Of a DNA stretch of 64,000 bases, positions 20,705 to 28,388 are shown one piece after another (within the stretch, counting starts at the first letter, position 1; each line of letters begins with the position of its first letter). The translations under genes and the position numbers were made by a program. Origin of the DNA: DASSUW01 sp963740605 (GTDB lineage: Bacteria; Actinomycetota; Thermoleophilia; Solirubrobacterales; Solirubrobacteraceae). Location of the stretch: NCBI GenBank assembly GCA_963740605.1, contig CAVUFC010000005.1, positions 1-64,000 of the forward strand. Reading direction: 5' to 3'. The notes beneath the pieces are model-generated. The model did not search any database. It saw nothing but the letters and a program-made list of their open reading frames with translations, and had not been told where the DNA came from.

Positions 20705-20989
20705 CTATGCGACGCGGCCGTAGACCCAGGCCGGACCGCACGCGGCGACATCCTCGGCCAGACGGCCAGCGCGCTGCCGCGTCCATCGGCCGCAGCTGAC
20801 CAGGTCATGCATGAGCTGCTCGATGTCCTCGAGCGCAGCGAGCGCCTCGAGGTCGTGCCCGCCCGCGAATACGAGGGCGTCGGCGGCGTTACGGACCCGA
20901 CGCTGCTCGAGATCGTGGAGCTTGGCAGGGCCGAGCTCGGCGACTGTCTTCGTGACGCGCGCGTACGCGCAAGAGCGATCGGTGGTCAT
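20705..20989 (-). CDS. Small uncharacterised protein
   Basis: 94 residues, MTTDRSCAYARVTKTVAELG onwards, predicted all-helical and rich in Leu/Ala, with a Cys near each end (CAYARV, DVAACGP). Balanced composition and a coherent amphipathic pattern (PAKLHDLEQRRVRNAADALV) favour a real gene over a shadow. I recall similar short proteins in Solirubrobacterales but know no function. The start is the ATG after a weak purine stretch. Confidence 0.5.
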   Translation of the reverse strand: MTTDRSCAYARVTKTVAELGPAKLHDLEQRRVRNAADALVFAGGHDLEALAALEDIEQLMHDLVSCGRWTRQRAGRLAEDVAACGPAWVYGRVA

Positions 20990-21109
20990 GACTGTGGACT
21001 CCTTGGTCTGGTGCTCGCTCTACGATCGCGCTGTCGGCGGCCCGTCGCGTCCGTCGGAGCCCTGGCCAGTGCCCGTGTCGCACGTCGGTGGGCGCCTGGC
21101 TTCTCCTGG

Positions 21110-21325
21110 GCGACGTAGCCTCCGAGGGAGGACCCGAGCAAGTCGATCTGCTTCAACGCGAGGGCACCGACGAAGAGCAGGGTGTCGCGGGCCATGTCTC
21201 TCACGTTGTCGGGCACCGCGCCGGTCGAGCTGCCGACGCCCCGGTTGGCAAGGAGGATCACCTCGGAGCCAACCGCGATGCGGTGGACGAGCGCCGGGTC
21301 CCAGCTGTCGAGGTTTCCCGCCCGC
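21110..21325 (-). pseudogene. Truncated alpha/beta hydrolase
   Basis: GNLDSWDPALVHRIAVGSEV, NRGVGSSTGAVPDNVRDMA and IDLLGSSLGGYVAQE match the first half of a typical alpha/beta hydrolase, including the strand before the oxyanion region and the nucleophile elbow GSSLGG. No lid or catalytic Asp/His region follows. The reading frame has no credible start. Confidence 0.65.
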
Positions 21326-21373
21326 CTCGCGGCGCCCGCAGTGGGCGGCGCGAGGCGGCGGGGTGCGTGTGAA

Positions 21374-22198
21374 TCAGCGGGTCGATCGGGCGGCGGCTTC
21401 GATCACCTTCACCACGGCGGCCGGATCGCTGAGCATCGAGAGATGCGGCGCCTTCACTTCGGTGATGTGCGCGCGGGCGTTGTTGGCCATCGCGAGCTGA
21501 TCGGCCGCCGGGATGACGTGGTCATCGGTGCCGACGATCGCCCAGGACGGGATCGTCTTCCAGGCCGGCGTGCCGGAAGGCGCGCTGAGCGCTGCCGTGG
21601 CGAGCGGCCGCTGCGTGGCGGCGAGCACGGCCGCCTGCTTGGCCGGCAACCCGTTCGCGAAGCAGTCGGGGAAGACGCTCGGCTTCACGTAGGTGTTGAC
21701 GTCCTCGGCGGGAGCCCTCGGAATCGGCACGAAGTTGAGGACAGTGCTCAGGTCGGGCACTGCGAAGCATCCCCCGTGCACGAGGTCCAGCACTGTCTGC
21801 CCGTCGTCGGGGATGAACGCGTTGTCGTAGACGAGCGCCTTCACCTGGGCATCTCCGGTTGCGGCGTTGGTGATGACCGTCCCGCCGTAGGAGTGGCCGA
21901 CGAGCACGATCGGGCCGCTCAGCGAATGCAGGAAGTTCGCGAGCGTCTGGCTGTCCGTCGCGAGACCCTCGAGCGGGTTCGCCGGCGCGTAGACCGAATA
22001 GCCGGCGCGCTGGAGACGCGAGACGACCGGGTTCCAGCTCCCGGAGTCGGCCCATGCGCCGTGGACGAGCACGATGGTCGGCTTGGCCGAGTCGCTCTTC
22101 CTATGCGAGCTCGGCGAATCCGCGGCGGATGATGCGGCAACCACGGCCGCCAGTGTGAGTGCGGCGGCCGCTACGGCCACCGGCTTCTTAATGTGCAT
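21374..22198 (-). CDS. Secreted alpha/beta hydrolase (esterase-like)
   Basis: 274 residues with a signal peptide (KKPVAVAAAALTLAAVVAA). The hydrolase core shows IVLVHGAWADSGSW (oxyanion HG), nucleophile elbow VGHSYGG, an acid in IVGTDDHVIPAADQ and the catalytic His in KAPHLSMLSDP. The family acts on esters or related substrates outside the membrane; the specific substrate is unknown. GAGGAG precedes the ATG. It lies 24 bases downstream of the next hydrolase gene on the same strand, so the two probably form an operon. Confidence 0.88.
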   Translation of the reverse strand: MHIKKPVAVAAAALTLAAVVAASSAADSPSSHRKSDSAKPTIVLVHGAWADSGSWNPVVSRLQRAGYSVYAPANPLEGLATDSQTLANFLHSLSGPIVLVGHSYGGTVITNAATGDAQVKALVYDNAFIPDDGQTVLDLVHGGCFAVPDLSTVLNFVPIPRAPAEDVNTYVKPSVFPDCFANGLPAKQAAVLAATQRPLATAALSAPSGTPAWKTIPSWAIVGTDDHVIPAADQLAMANNARAHITEVKAPHLSMLSDPAAVVKVIEAAARSTR

Positions 22199-22222
22199 TT
22201 GTGACTCCTCTCGTCCTTCGTG

Positions 22223-23071
22223 TCAGGCGGCCGCGGGAGTGCGGGCGCCGATGAACTGGAGCAGGGCGTCGTTGACCTGCTCGGCGTGCGTCCAAGCGAT
22301 CCCGTGCGGGCCGCCTTCGATCACGACGAGCCGGCAGTCGACGAAGTCGGGCAGCCGCTTGCCGCTCTTCGGCAGGGGCAGGATCCGATCCGCATCGCCC
22401 TGCACGGCGAGCAGCGGCACGTCGAACTTCGCGAGGTCGGCGCGGAAGTCGGTCTTCCACGTCTGGATGCACGCAACGGCCGCGGCCGCGGAGGCGGATG
22501 TGGCGAGGTTGAGGCTGGCCTGGAACGCCTCGTCGCTCACGAGCGTTCCGCCGAGCTGATCCATGTTGTAGAAGTTGTCGAGCATGCCCTTCATCCAGGA
22601 CGGCGTGTCCGCCTCCGCGGCCTGGACGAAGCCGTCGAAGAGCTCGCCCGGCACCCCTTCGGGGTTGTCGGCGGTCTGGAGCAGGAACGGCGGGATGGGC
22701 GAGACGAGCACGGCTCGGGCGACCCGCGCCGAGCCGTAGCTGCCGAGGTAACGGGTCACCTCACCGGTTCCCATCGAGTGGCCGACGAGTGTCGCCTCTT
22801 GAAGGTCGAGCTCGTCCATGAGCGCCTTCAGGTCGGCGGCGAAGGTGTCGTAGTCGTAGCCGGAGATCGGCTGGCTCGACCGCCCGAACCCGCGTCGGTC
22901 ATACGTGATCACGCGGTATCCGGCGTCACACAGCGGCCGGATCTGCTTGTCCCAGGCCCGGCCGCTGAGGGGGTAGCCGTGGATCAGGACGACCGGCGAT
23001 CCCGAGCCATGGTCCTCGTAGTACAGCTGGATCGCAGTCGAGTTCTCCCTACCAACATCGATAACCGTCAT
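22223..23071 (-). CDS. Alpha/beta hydrolase, non-haem chloroperoxidase-like
   Basis: 282 residues from ATG 23071, preceded by GGAAGGGA; a longer open frame to 23272 is not supported. It has VVLIHGYPLSGRAWDKQ, TYDRRGFGRSSQP, nucleophile elbow VGHSMGTGEV, a catalytic Asp in AVQGDADRILP and His in EGGPHGIAWTH. These are the hallmarks of cofactor-free haloperoxidase or esterase proteins. There is no signal peptide, so it is cytosolic. Upstream gene 23113 ends 42 bases away; together with 21374 they may be one transcript. Confidence 0.9.
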   Translation of the reverse strand: MTVIDVGRENSTAIQLYYEDHGSGSPVVLIHGYPLSGRAWDKQIRPLCDAGYRVITYDRRGFGRSSQPISGYDYDTFAADLKALMDELDLQEATLVGHSMGTGEVTRYLGSYGSARVARAVLVSPIPPFLLQTADNPEGVPGELFDGFVQAAEADTPSWMKGMLDNFYNMDQLGGTLVSDEAFQASLNLATSASAAAAVACIQTWKTDFRADLAKFDVPLLAVQGDADRILPLPKSGKRLPDFVDCRLVVIEGGPHGIAWTHAEQVNDALLQFIGARTPAAA

Positions 23072-23112
23072 GGTGCGTCCCTTCCGTGAATTGGTGAGTT
23101 CCACCGGTCGCA

Positions 23113-23985
23113 TCAGCGTTGGCCGTGCGTGCCGGAGAACCCCGTGCTCCAAGCTTGCGACGCGTGCCGCGCGGATCGCTTCTGGGAGGTCCCTAGTCCG
23201 ACCCCCGGGTGGGCTTCGCCCGAGTCGTTGGACCCGCGAGATCTGACGGTCCGGACGGCGTCGACGTCGCATGCCGCGACGAGCTCCGTCGGCGGGAGGT
23301 CCGCGCGAAGGGCCGGCTTCTCGCCGGTTGTGATGTACGTCGTCACCGCTCCGACGAGCTCGCAGAACGCGGCGCGGCGAGCGTCATGGGAGAACAACGT
23401 CCGGCACTGGAGCCACGTGGCGAACTCGGATTGCAGGTCGAACCCGACCCCGAGCGCCGCGTGGCCGAAGACGTCATGTACGACTCGAAGCTGGTCGACG
23501 ACGCCGCCTTCCTCGCCACCAAGCAGCGGATGCGGTTCGTCGCAGGCGATGGTCCTGAGCATCATCGACCGGTGTTCGCGAAGGTCGGCGGCCAGCTCCG
23601 CCGCGTCGCCATAGGGGTCGCTCTCGGTCCGGACATGTCGCACTCGAACGCCAAGTCCGCCGAGGGACGGAGCGCCGCAGACGATCTCGAACAGCCGCGC
23701 GGTCTCGCGCTCGAGCGTCCGGTAGGACCGCCGGACGGCGTCGGCCGGAGCCGTCGGGCTCCCGGTGAACCAATCGGTGACCCGGTCAGCGAGCTCGGGC
23801 CGCAGGAAGCCCGTCGTTCTCAGCACGCACGGCGCGAGCACGGCCTCGCGCGCCACGCGCTCCGCCTCCTGCTGTGCTCGATCCCAGGGAGGGAACACCT
23901 GATCTGGCGACGCGGCGCTCTCGGCGTCGTCGGTCGGCGGTATCAGCGGCCATTCCGCGAGTCGGTCCTGGATCAAGTTGCTCAT
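23113..23985 (-). CDS. Uncharacterised protein with HDVFGH motif
   Basis: 290 residues from ATG 23985 (MSNLIQDRLAEW), with GGGAG upstream; a second ATG six bases earlier is possible. The central block DQLRVVHDVFGHAALGVGFD has two His spaced HxxxxH, and the downstream block FCELVGAVTTYITTGEKPAL has a conserved-looking Glu. The pattern could bind a metal. The C-terminal ~45 residues are low complexity. I recognise no characterised family. It precedes the two hydrolase genes on the same strand. Confidence 0.65.
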   Translation of the reverse strand: MSNLIQDRLAEWPLIPPTDDAESAASPDQVFPPWDRAQQEAERVAREAVLAPCVLRTTGFLRPELADRVTDWFTGSPTAPADAVRRSYRTLERETARLFEIVCGAPSLGGLGVRVRHVRTESDPYGDAAELAADLREHRSMMLRTIACDEPHPLLGGEEGGVVDQLRVVHDVFGHAALGVGFDLQSEFATWLQCRTLFSHDARRAAFCELVGAVTTYITTGEKPALRADLPPTELVAACDVDAVRTVRSRGSNDSGEAHPGVGLGTSQKRSARHASQAWSTGFSGTHGQR

Positions 23986-24578
23986 AGCCATCTCCCGGCG
24001 CGGGGCCAGTCGGTCGTTTGGTGCTGCCGCGGCAACGTCCCGCACACGGCGGTCGCTCGCGTCCGGCAACCCCCCGGCTCGGTCCCCGGTCGAGGGCCCA
24101 GCGGCATCGGCGAGCCCGCCGCCACGGCCCCACTGTCAGCGCCTTCTGGGCGCGGTCCCGAAGCCTTTCGTTCCAGGGGACGCACCCCGTTCTCGCGGCG
24201 CAGCCCTTCGCCTTAGACGAGCTACGTCCGCGCCGAGCACCGCGCCCACGCCCCAGCCGGCCGACCGCGCCTCCCAGTGGGTCGCCCGGTGCACGTACGC
24301 GCACGGCACCGACTGGGAGCACTGGCCGCCACGACCGGGGACGCAACCCGGGACTCACCGGATGTGACCGCGCGCGTGCCACCGCAAGCTCTGGACATGA
24401 GCACCACAGCGCTGATCAACCGCCGCACACAGATCCGGCGAATTTCCGTCGAATCGCCGCGAGCGGCCGCGTCATCGAACCGCGACGCGCAGCGCCCGCC
24501 TGCCTTGACGACTTCGTGCGCTGCATGGACGTCGACGACCTGTTTCCTGCCGTAGCGGCGTCCCCAAGAGGAGCGAGC
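23986..24578. other. Intergenic region between divergent genes
   Basis: This region separates the leftward 23113 gene from the rightward Ohr gene and must hold promoters for both. No repeat or RNA motif was recognised, and the open frames across it lack any family sequence. Confidence 0.4.
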
Positions 24579-25049
24579 ATGACCGAGAGCAGACGCATCA
24601 TCTACACCGCTAAGGCGCACGTCACGGGCGGGCGGGCCGAAGGCCATGGCCGCGCTTCGGACGGCGCCCTCGAGGTGGATCTCCGGACACCCGTGGAGAT
24701 GGGCGGCGGCGGCGGCGGGACGAATCCCGAGCAGCTGTTCGCGATCGGCTACGCCGCGTGCTTCGAGAGCGCCATGGGGGTCGCAGCCCGGCGCCGCCGA
24801 AAGGAGATCGCCGATGTCGCGATCGACTCGAAGGTGATGCTCCTGCCGACGGCGGACCGAGGGTTCAAGCTCGCCGTCGCGCTCGCCGTGACCCTGCCGT
24901 CCGTCCAGGATCCCGACCAGGCGGTCGAGCTGGTCAGGGCCGCCCACTGGGTGTGTCCGTACTCGAACGCGACGCGCGGCAACGTCGAGGTCTCGCTCAC
25001 CGCGAACGGCGTGGCCGTCGGCAACGTCTCCAAGCCGCTGGCTGCCTGA
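24579..25049 (+). CDS. ohr: Organic hydroperoxide resistance protein (Ohr/OsmC family)
   Basis: 156 residues from ATG 24579 with AGAGGAGCG upstream. IYTAKAHVTGGRAEGHGRAS is the typical Ohr opening, and the two redox cysteines are in YAACFESAM and VCPYSNATRGNVEV. Ohr reduces organic peroxides using lipoylated partners, as a cytosolic homodimer. Length and motifs match the family. A lipoprotein gene follows after 35 bases, and no OhrR-like MarR regulator is adjacent. Confidence 0.93.
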   Translation: MTESRRIIYTAKAHVTGGRAEGHGRASDGALEVDLRTPVEMGGGGGGTNPEQLFAIGYAACFESAMGVAARRRRKEIADVAIDSKVMLLPTADRGFKLAVALAVTLPSVQDPDQAVELVRAAHWVCPYSNATRGNVEVSLTANGVAVGNVSKPLAA

Positions 25050-25084
25050 GCCTCGACAACCCACCCCCGAGAGGAGCACTACCC

Positions 25085-25606
25085 ATGACACCCATCATCT
25101 CTCTGGCCGCCACGGCGGCGGTCTCGCTCACCGCGTTCGCGCTCGCCGCCTGTGGCGGCGGTAGCAACAACGCGACCGGTTCGGCGGCGGCGCCGAAGGC
25201 GCCTGACGGCCGGCCCGCGACCGTCGGAGTGGCCAACAACGGCAACCTCGGCAAGATCCTCGATGACACCCACGGTCGCACCCTGTACCTGTTCGCGAAG
25301 GACTCGGGCACCATGAGCGCCTGCACCGGCGCGTGCGCCAGCGCATGGCCCCCGTTGCGCGCGAGCGGCAAGCCGACCGTCGGTGCCGGCGCGAGCGCCT
25401 CGATCGTGGGCACGACTCCGCGCTCCGACGGCCAGCCGCAGGTCACCTACAAAGGCCACCCGCTGTACACCTACATCGGCGACCAGAACCCCGGCGACAC
25501 GAACGGCCAGGGCCTGACGGTGTTCGGCGGCGGCTGGTTCGCCCTCTCTCCGGTCGGCGACCAGGTCTCCGGCACCGGCTCGAGCGGCGGCGCCACGGGC
25601 TACTAG
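25085..25606 (+). CDS. Secreted lipoprotein (COG4315-like repeat)
   Basis: 173 residues with a lipobox (TAFALAAC, Cys ~21) after a hydrophobic signal. Residues ~48-155 contain two related motifs: LGKILDDTHGRTLYLFAKDS with CTGACASAWPP, then VTYKGHPLYTYIGDQNPGDT. This is the pattern of predicted lipoproteins of the COG4315 type, which have a conserved Cys pair and unknown function. A Gly/Ser tail ends the protein. RBS GAGAGGAG. It is followed by a strong hairpin. Confidence 0.82.
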   Translation: MTPIISLAATAAVSLTAFALAACGGGSNNATGSAAAPKAPDGRPATVGVANNGNLGKILDDTHGRTLYLFAKDSGTMSACTGACASAWPPLRASGKPTVGAGASASIVGTTPRSDGQPQVTYKGHPLYTYIGDQNPGDTNGQGLTVFGGGWFALSPVGDQVSGTGSSGGATGY

Positions 25607-25631
25607 CAAGTCCGCGCGATCGAGAACTCGC

Positions 25632-25660
25632 ACGCAGGAACCGCAACAGTCGGTTCCTGC
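25632..25660 (+). terminator. Terminator hairpin after the lipoprotein gene
   Basis: Perfect 11-bp stem CGCAGGAACCG / CGGTTCCTGCG with loop CAACAGT, beginning 26 bases after the stop codon. There is no long U-tract. Confidence 0.7.
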
Positions 25661-25707
25661 GCTGGCGCCAAGCGCCCGGTACTCCCACACCCATTACAGA
25701 GGCTCTC

Positions 25708-25998
25708 ATGAGACAACTCACCTCGGCCAACGGCGTCGTCACCGAAGCAGTGCGCTACGGGCTGCCAGCCGTCCTCATCCTTTCGGGGGTCGTCGTGTTG
25801 CTCGTCGCCGACGACTCCAGCCGGTACGACGGGTTCGCTCTACTCGTCGGCTCGGGGCTGAGCGTCAGCCTGTTCAACCTGCTCTTTCGCCTCGGCGCGA
25901 GCGGCGACCGGACCCGAGACGACGAGGAGCGCGCACGCGAATTCTTCTCTGAGCACGGCTACTGGCCGGACGAGGACCCCGACCGTGGACCCCACTAG
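25708..25998 (+). CDS. Small two-TM membrane protein
   Basis: 96 residues from ATG 25708. Helices are at about 18-37 (GLPAVLILSGVVVLLVA) and 44-62 (GFALLVGSGLSVSLFNLLFRL). A charged cytosolic tail (GDRTRDDEERAREFFSEHGYW) follows. This arrangement is frequent among actinobacterial proteins of unknown function. It lies between the lipoprotein terminator and the transaldolase gene. Confidence 0.65.
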   Translation: MRQLTSANGVVTEAVRYGLPAVLILSGVVVLLVADDSSRYDGFALLVGSGLSVSLFNLLFRLGASGDRTRDDEERAREFFSEHGYWPDEDPDRGPH

Positions 25999-26090
25999 AT
26001 CCCACATCTGGGCGACGCTGGACTGTTCACGGCGGCCGTTCGGGCGGATAGTCGACGCTTGAACCCCGACCATCGACGAAAGGGACCGGC

Positions 26091-27191
26091 ATGACCAGCA
26101 GGTGGACGGCGTTGGCGGATCTTGGCCAGAGCGTGTGGTACGACAACGTCGCGCGCCCGGCGCTCGCCGACGGCCACCTCGCGCGACTCGTGCGCGAGGA
26201 TGGCGTCACGGGCGGCACGTCGAACCCAACGATCTTCTCCAAGGCGGTCCTGGAGTCCGATCTGTACGACGAGGACATCCGCGCTGCGAGCGAGTCCGAC
26301 AGCGACGCCCTGGTCTTCGAGCGTTGCGCCGTCGCTGACATCCAGCGCGCATGCGATGTCGTGCGGCCCGTCTGGGAGCGTACCGGGGGCCGCGATGGCT
26401 ACGTCTCGATCGAGGAGGAGGCCGCGCTCGCCTTCGAGCTGGAGCCCGCGGTGCGCCGCGCGCACGAGCTGCGCGCGCTGGTGAATCGACCGAACGTGAT
26501 GGTCAAGATCCCCGCGACCGAGGCCGGTGTGGCGGCCTTCGCGCGCCTGACGCAGGAGGGGCAGAACATCAACATGACGCTGCTGTTCTCGCGGGAGCGC
26601 TACCGCCGCATCGCCGAGAGCTACGTCGACGCGCTCGAGGCCCGCGTCGAGGCGGGCGAGGATGTGAGCACGATCGCGTCGGTCGCGAGCTTCTTCGTCT
26701 CGCGGGTAGATGCCGAAGCCGATCGCCGGCTTCCCGCCGACTCGCCGCTTCGCGGGCGCGCCGCCGTCGCCAACGCCAAGCTCGCCTACGTCGACGTCTT
26801 CGAACAAGTCTTCGGCTCGGACCGCTGGACGCGGCTGCGCGCGGCCGGCGCCCGGGTGCAGAAGCCGCTGTGGGCGTCCACGGGCACGAAGAGCCCCCAC
26901 GACCCGCCGACGAAGTACATCGACGAGCTGATCGGCGAAGACACGGTGACCACCGTCCCCGACGCGACGCTGGACGCTTTCCGCGACTCGGATGCGCCCT
27001 CGCCGCCGCACGCCACCGTGCGCGACGGCATCGACGCGGCGCGGGCGGATCTCGCGGCGCTGAGCGCCGCCGGCATCGATCTCGACGCGATCACGGAGCA
27101 TCTCGAGCGCGATGGGGTCCGCCAGTTCAGCGAGGCGTCGGAGAAGATGATCGAGGCGATCGGCGCGAAGCGCCAGCGCGTGCGGGTGTGA
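26091..27191 (+). CDS. tal: Transaldolase
   Basis: 366 residues, the usual length for actinobacterial transaldolases. It opens WTALADLGQSVWYDNVAR, with GVTGGTSNPTIFSKAV, NVMVKIPATEAGVAAF (Schiff-base Lys in the VKIPAT motif), NINMTLLFSRERYRRIAE and PLWASTGTKSP. It transfers dihydroxyacetone units in the pentose phosphate pathway, in the cytosol. RBS GAAAGGGAC. No transketolase or zwf gene is adjacent, so it is an isolated copy, probably additional to a housekeeping cluster elsewhere. Confidence 0.93.
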   Translation: MTSRWTALADLGQSVWYDNVARPALADGHLARLVREDGVTGGTSNPTIFSKAVLESDLYDEDIRAASESDSDALVFERCAVADIQRACDVVRPVWERTGGRDGYVSIEEEAALAFELEPAVRRAHELRALVNRPNVMVKIPATEAGVAAFARLTQEGQNINMTLLFSRERYRRIAESYVDALEARVEAGEDVSTIASVASFFVSRVDAEADRRLPADSPLRGRAAVANAKLAYVDVFEQVFGSDRWTRLRAAGARVQKPLWASTGTKSPHDPPTKYIDELIGEDTVTTVPDATLDAFRDSDAPSPPHATVRDGIDAARADLAALSAAGIDLDAITEHLERDGVRQFSEASEKMIEAIGAKRQRVRV

Positions 27192-27234
27192 CGCGGCGCT
27201 CCTTGCGCTTCGACCCGAACGGGGGAGGACCAAA

Positions 27235-27657
27235 ATGCCTGACCAGCATGCCCTAGATCAACCCGTTGGTGCCGGAGGGGTGGTGACGAAGCTGAGCCCA
27301 GGATCGGTGGCGGGCACCGTGACTCGACTCTCTTCACTGATCGCGGCCAAGGGGATGAAGCTCTTCGCCGTGATCGACCACAGCGGAGAAGCCAGCGCGC
27401 GGGGCCTCGCACTGCGGGAGACCAAGGTTGTCGTCTTCGGGAGCCCGGAGGCAGGAACACCGGTCATGCAGGTCGCGCCGCTCGCAGCCCTCGATCTGCC
27501 GCTGAAAGTGCTCGTGTGGGCGGACGGCGACCAGACCAAGGTCAGCTACACCGCGCCGTCGGAGCTCGCCCACCGATACGGGCTCAGCAACGCCCTGGCC
27601 GCGAGGCTCGCCGGGATCGAGGCACTGACGGACGCCGTCACCGATCGGGCGGGTTAG
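27235..27657 (+). CDS. DUF302 domain protein
   Basis: 140 residues. The core IAAKGMKLFAVIDHSGEASA, TKVVVFGSPEAGTPVMQVAP and LPLKVLVWADGDQTKVSYTA is the DUF302 pattern; structures show a small dimeric alpha/beta fold of unknown role. GGGGGAGG precedes the ATG. It lies 43 bases after transaldolase, probably in the same transcript. The stretch 27658-27860 beyond it is empty. Confidence 0.85.
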   Translation: MPDQHALDQPVGAGGVVTKLSPGSVAGTVTRLSSLIAAKGMKLFAVIDHSGEASARGLALRETKVVVFGSPEAGTPVMQVAPLAALDLPLKVLVWADGDQTKVSYTAPSELAHRYGLSNALAARLAGIEALTDAVTDRAG

Positions 27658-27868
27658 CGCAGCGGTCGCGGGCTCCGCCGTTCACTGACCCGACGAGCAC
27701 GAACCCACGCCAGGCGCCGCAATCGGACGTCGATCTGGCGGCGACGTCTGCACGCGGTCACCAGGCCGACGCCGGACGGCGAGCAGCCGGGAGCTGGCGC
27801 AAGGGTTAACGGCCGTTGGGACGCGAACCACGCCATGACTCGCGCGGCGGTTACGCTCGTCGCGATTA

Positions 27869-27892
27869 GGCACCGGAACGCGTTCCAGTGCC
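27869..27892. repeat. Palindrome in the tRNA-fragment repeat unit
   Basis: GGCAC-C-GGAAC-GC-GTTCC-A-GTGCC is a nearly perfect dyad, followed by CCAAAT, about 110 bases upstream of the tRNA fragment. A diverged copy sits at 33554-33579 at the same relative place before the IS110-interrupted fragment. It is a candidate recombinase or regulator binding site. Confidence 0.55.
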
Positions 27893-27978
27893 CAAATCCA
27901 CGACAAAAGAACGCAATTTGCGGTCATCGAGTTTGTTCGGCTCGGCCGCGAGAACCCGCCCGATTGCAGGCATTGCAC

Positions 27979-28047
27979 CGCTGTTAGAGAGATTCCGACC
28001 CACGACTGAAAATCGTGGTGTCCCCGGTTCGAGTCCGGGTCTCGCCA
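27979..28047 (+). repeat. tRNA-Phe 3'-half fragment, copy 3, with 5' arm
   Basis: Bases 28001-28047 are the same tRNA 3' half as copy 2 (CACGA-CTGAAAA-TCGTG, T-arm, TCTCGCCA). Immediately upstream, the block GCTGTTAGAGA-ATTCCGACC is shared with the copy interrupted by IS110 at 33665-33692 and, degenerately, with 28190. This block does not fold as a tRNA 5' half. It is best explained as the element-side arm of a hybrid attachment site. Confidence 0.75.
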
Positions 28048-28052
28048 TCCGC

Positions 28053-28084
28053 AATCCCGCCTTCCAGCGGGATTTTCTTCTTTT
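28053..28084 (+). terminator. Intrinsic terminator following tRNA fragment copy 3
   Basis: The same 8-bp stem as copy 2 (AATCCCGC / GCGGGATT, loop CTTCCA), with a TTCTTCTTTT tail. Confidence 0.85.
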
Positions 28085-28211
28085 CGGGTACTCGGTGTCG
28101 AGCGTTCATTGCTCGCTCGATTGGGCACCGAGCCGACGATCCGGAGTCATCGTGCTGGCGCGCGAGTTCAGAGCCCGCGGGGTTTCGGAGTGCTGTTAGA
28201 GATCGCGACCA

Positions 28212-28248
28212 CACGACTTCGGCGCGTGGTCTCTCCGGTTCCAGACCC
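28212..28248 (+). repeat. Decayed tRNA-Phe fragment
   Basis: CACGACTTC, CGTGGTCTC, CCGGTTCCAGACC and the preceding GCTGTTAGAGA keep the order of the unit, but the anticodon loop and acceptor strand are lost. Confidence 0.5.
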
Positions 28249-28339
28249 CGCAGGCAGGCGGTGACGCTCGGCGACGGCCGAACTCAGATGTCGACAGCTC
28301 AAGGGCGCTCGACTTCCGACGACCGTGCCGACCGATACT

Positions 28340-28388
28340 TATGCCAAAGTTCTCAGCCGGAGTTCGGAGGTAAGAGAACTTTGGCATA
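28340..28388 (+). promoter_or_regulatory. Perfect 15-bp palindrome over RBS and start
   Basis: Arms TATGCCAAAGTTCTC (28340-28354) and GAGAACTTTGGCATA (28374-28388) are perfectly complementary, with 19 bases between them. The spacer contains GGAGG (28366-28370), and the right arm contains the TTG start (28381). It could be an autoregulatory operator or an mRNA hairpin that sequesters the initiation site. The decayed copy at 7099 keeps it with two changes. Confidence 0.75.

Noticed and set aside
28015..28380. N-terminal extension of the AlbA_2 gene
   Set aside because: The open frame starts inside the tRNA fragment and crosses its terminator. The RBS, palindrome and similarity to the 7140 copy all place the start at TTG 28381.
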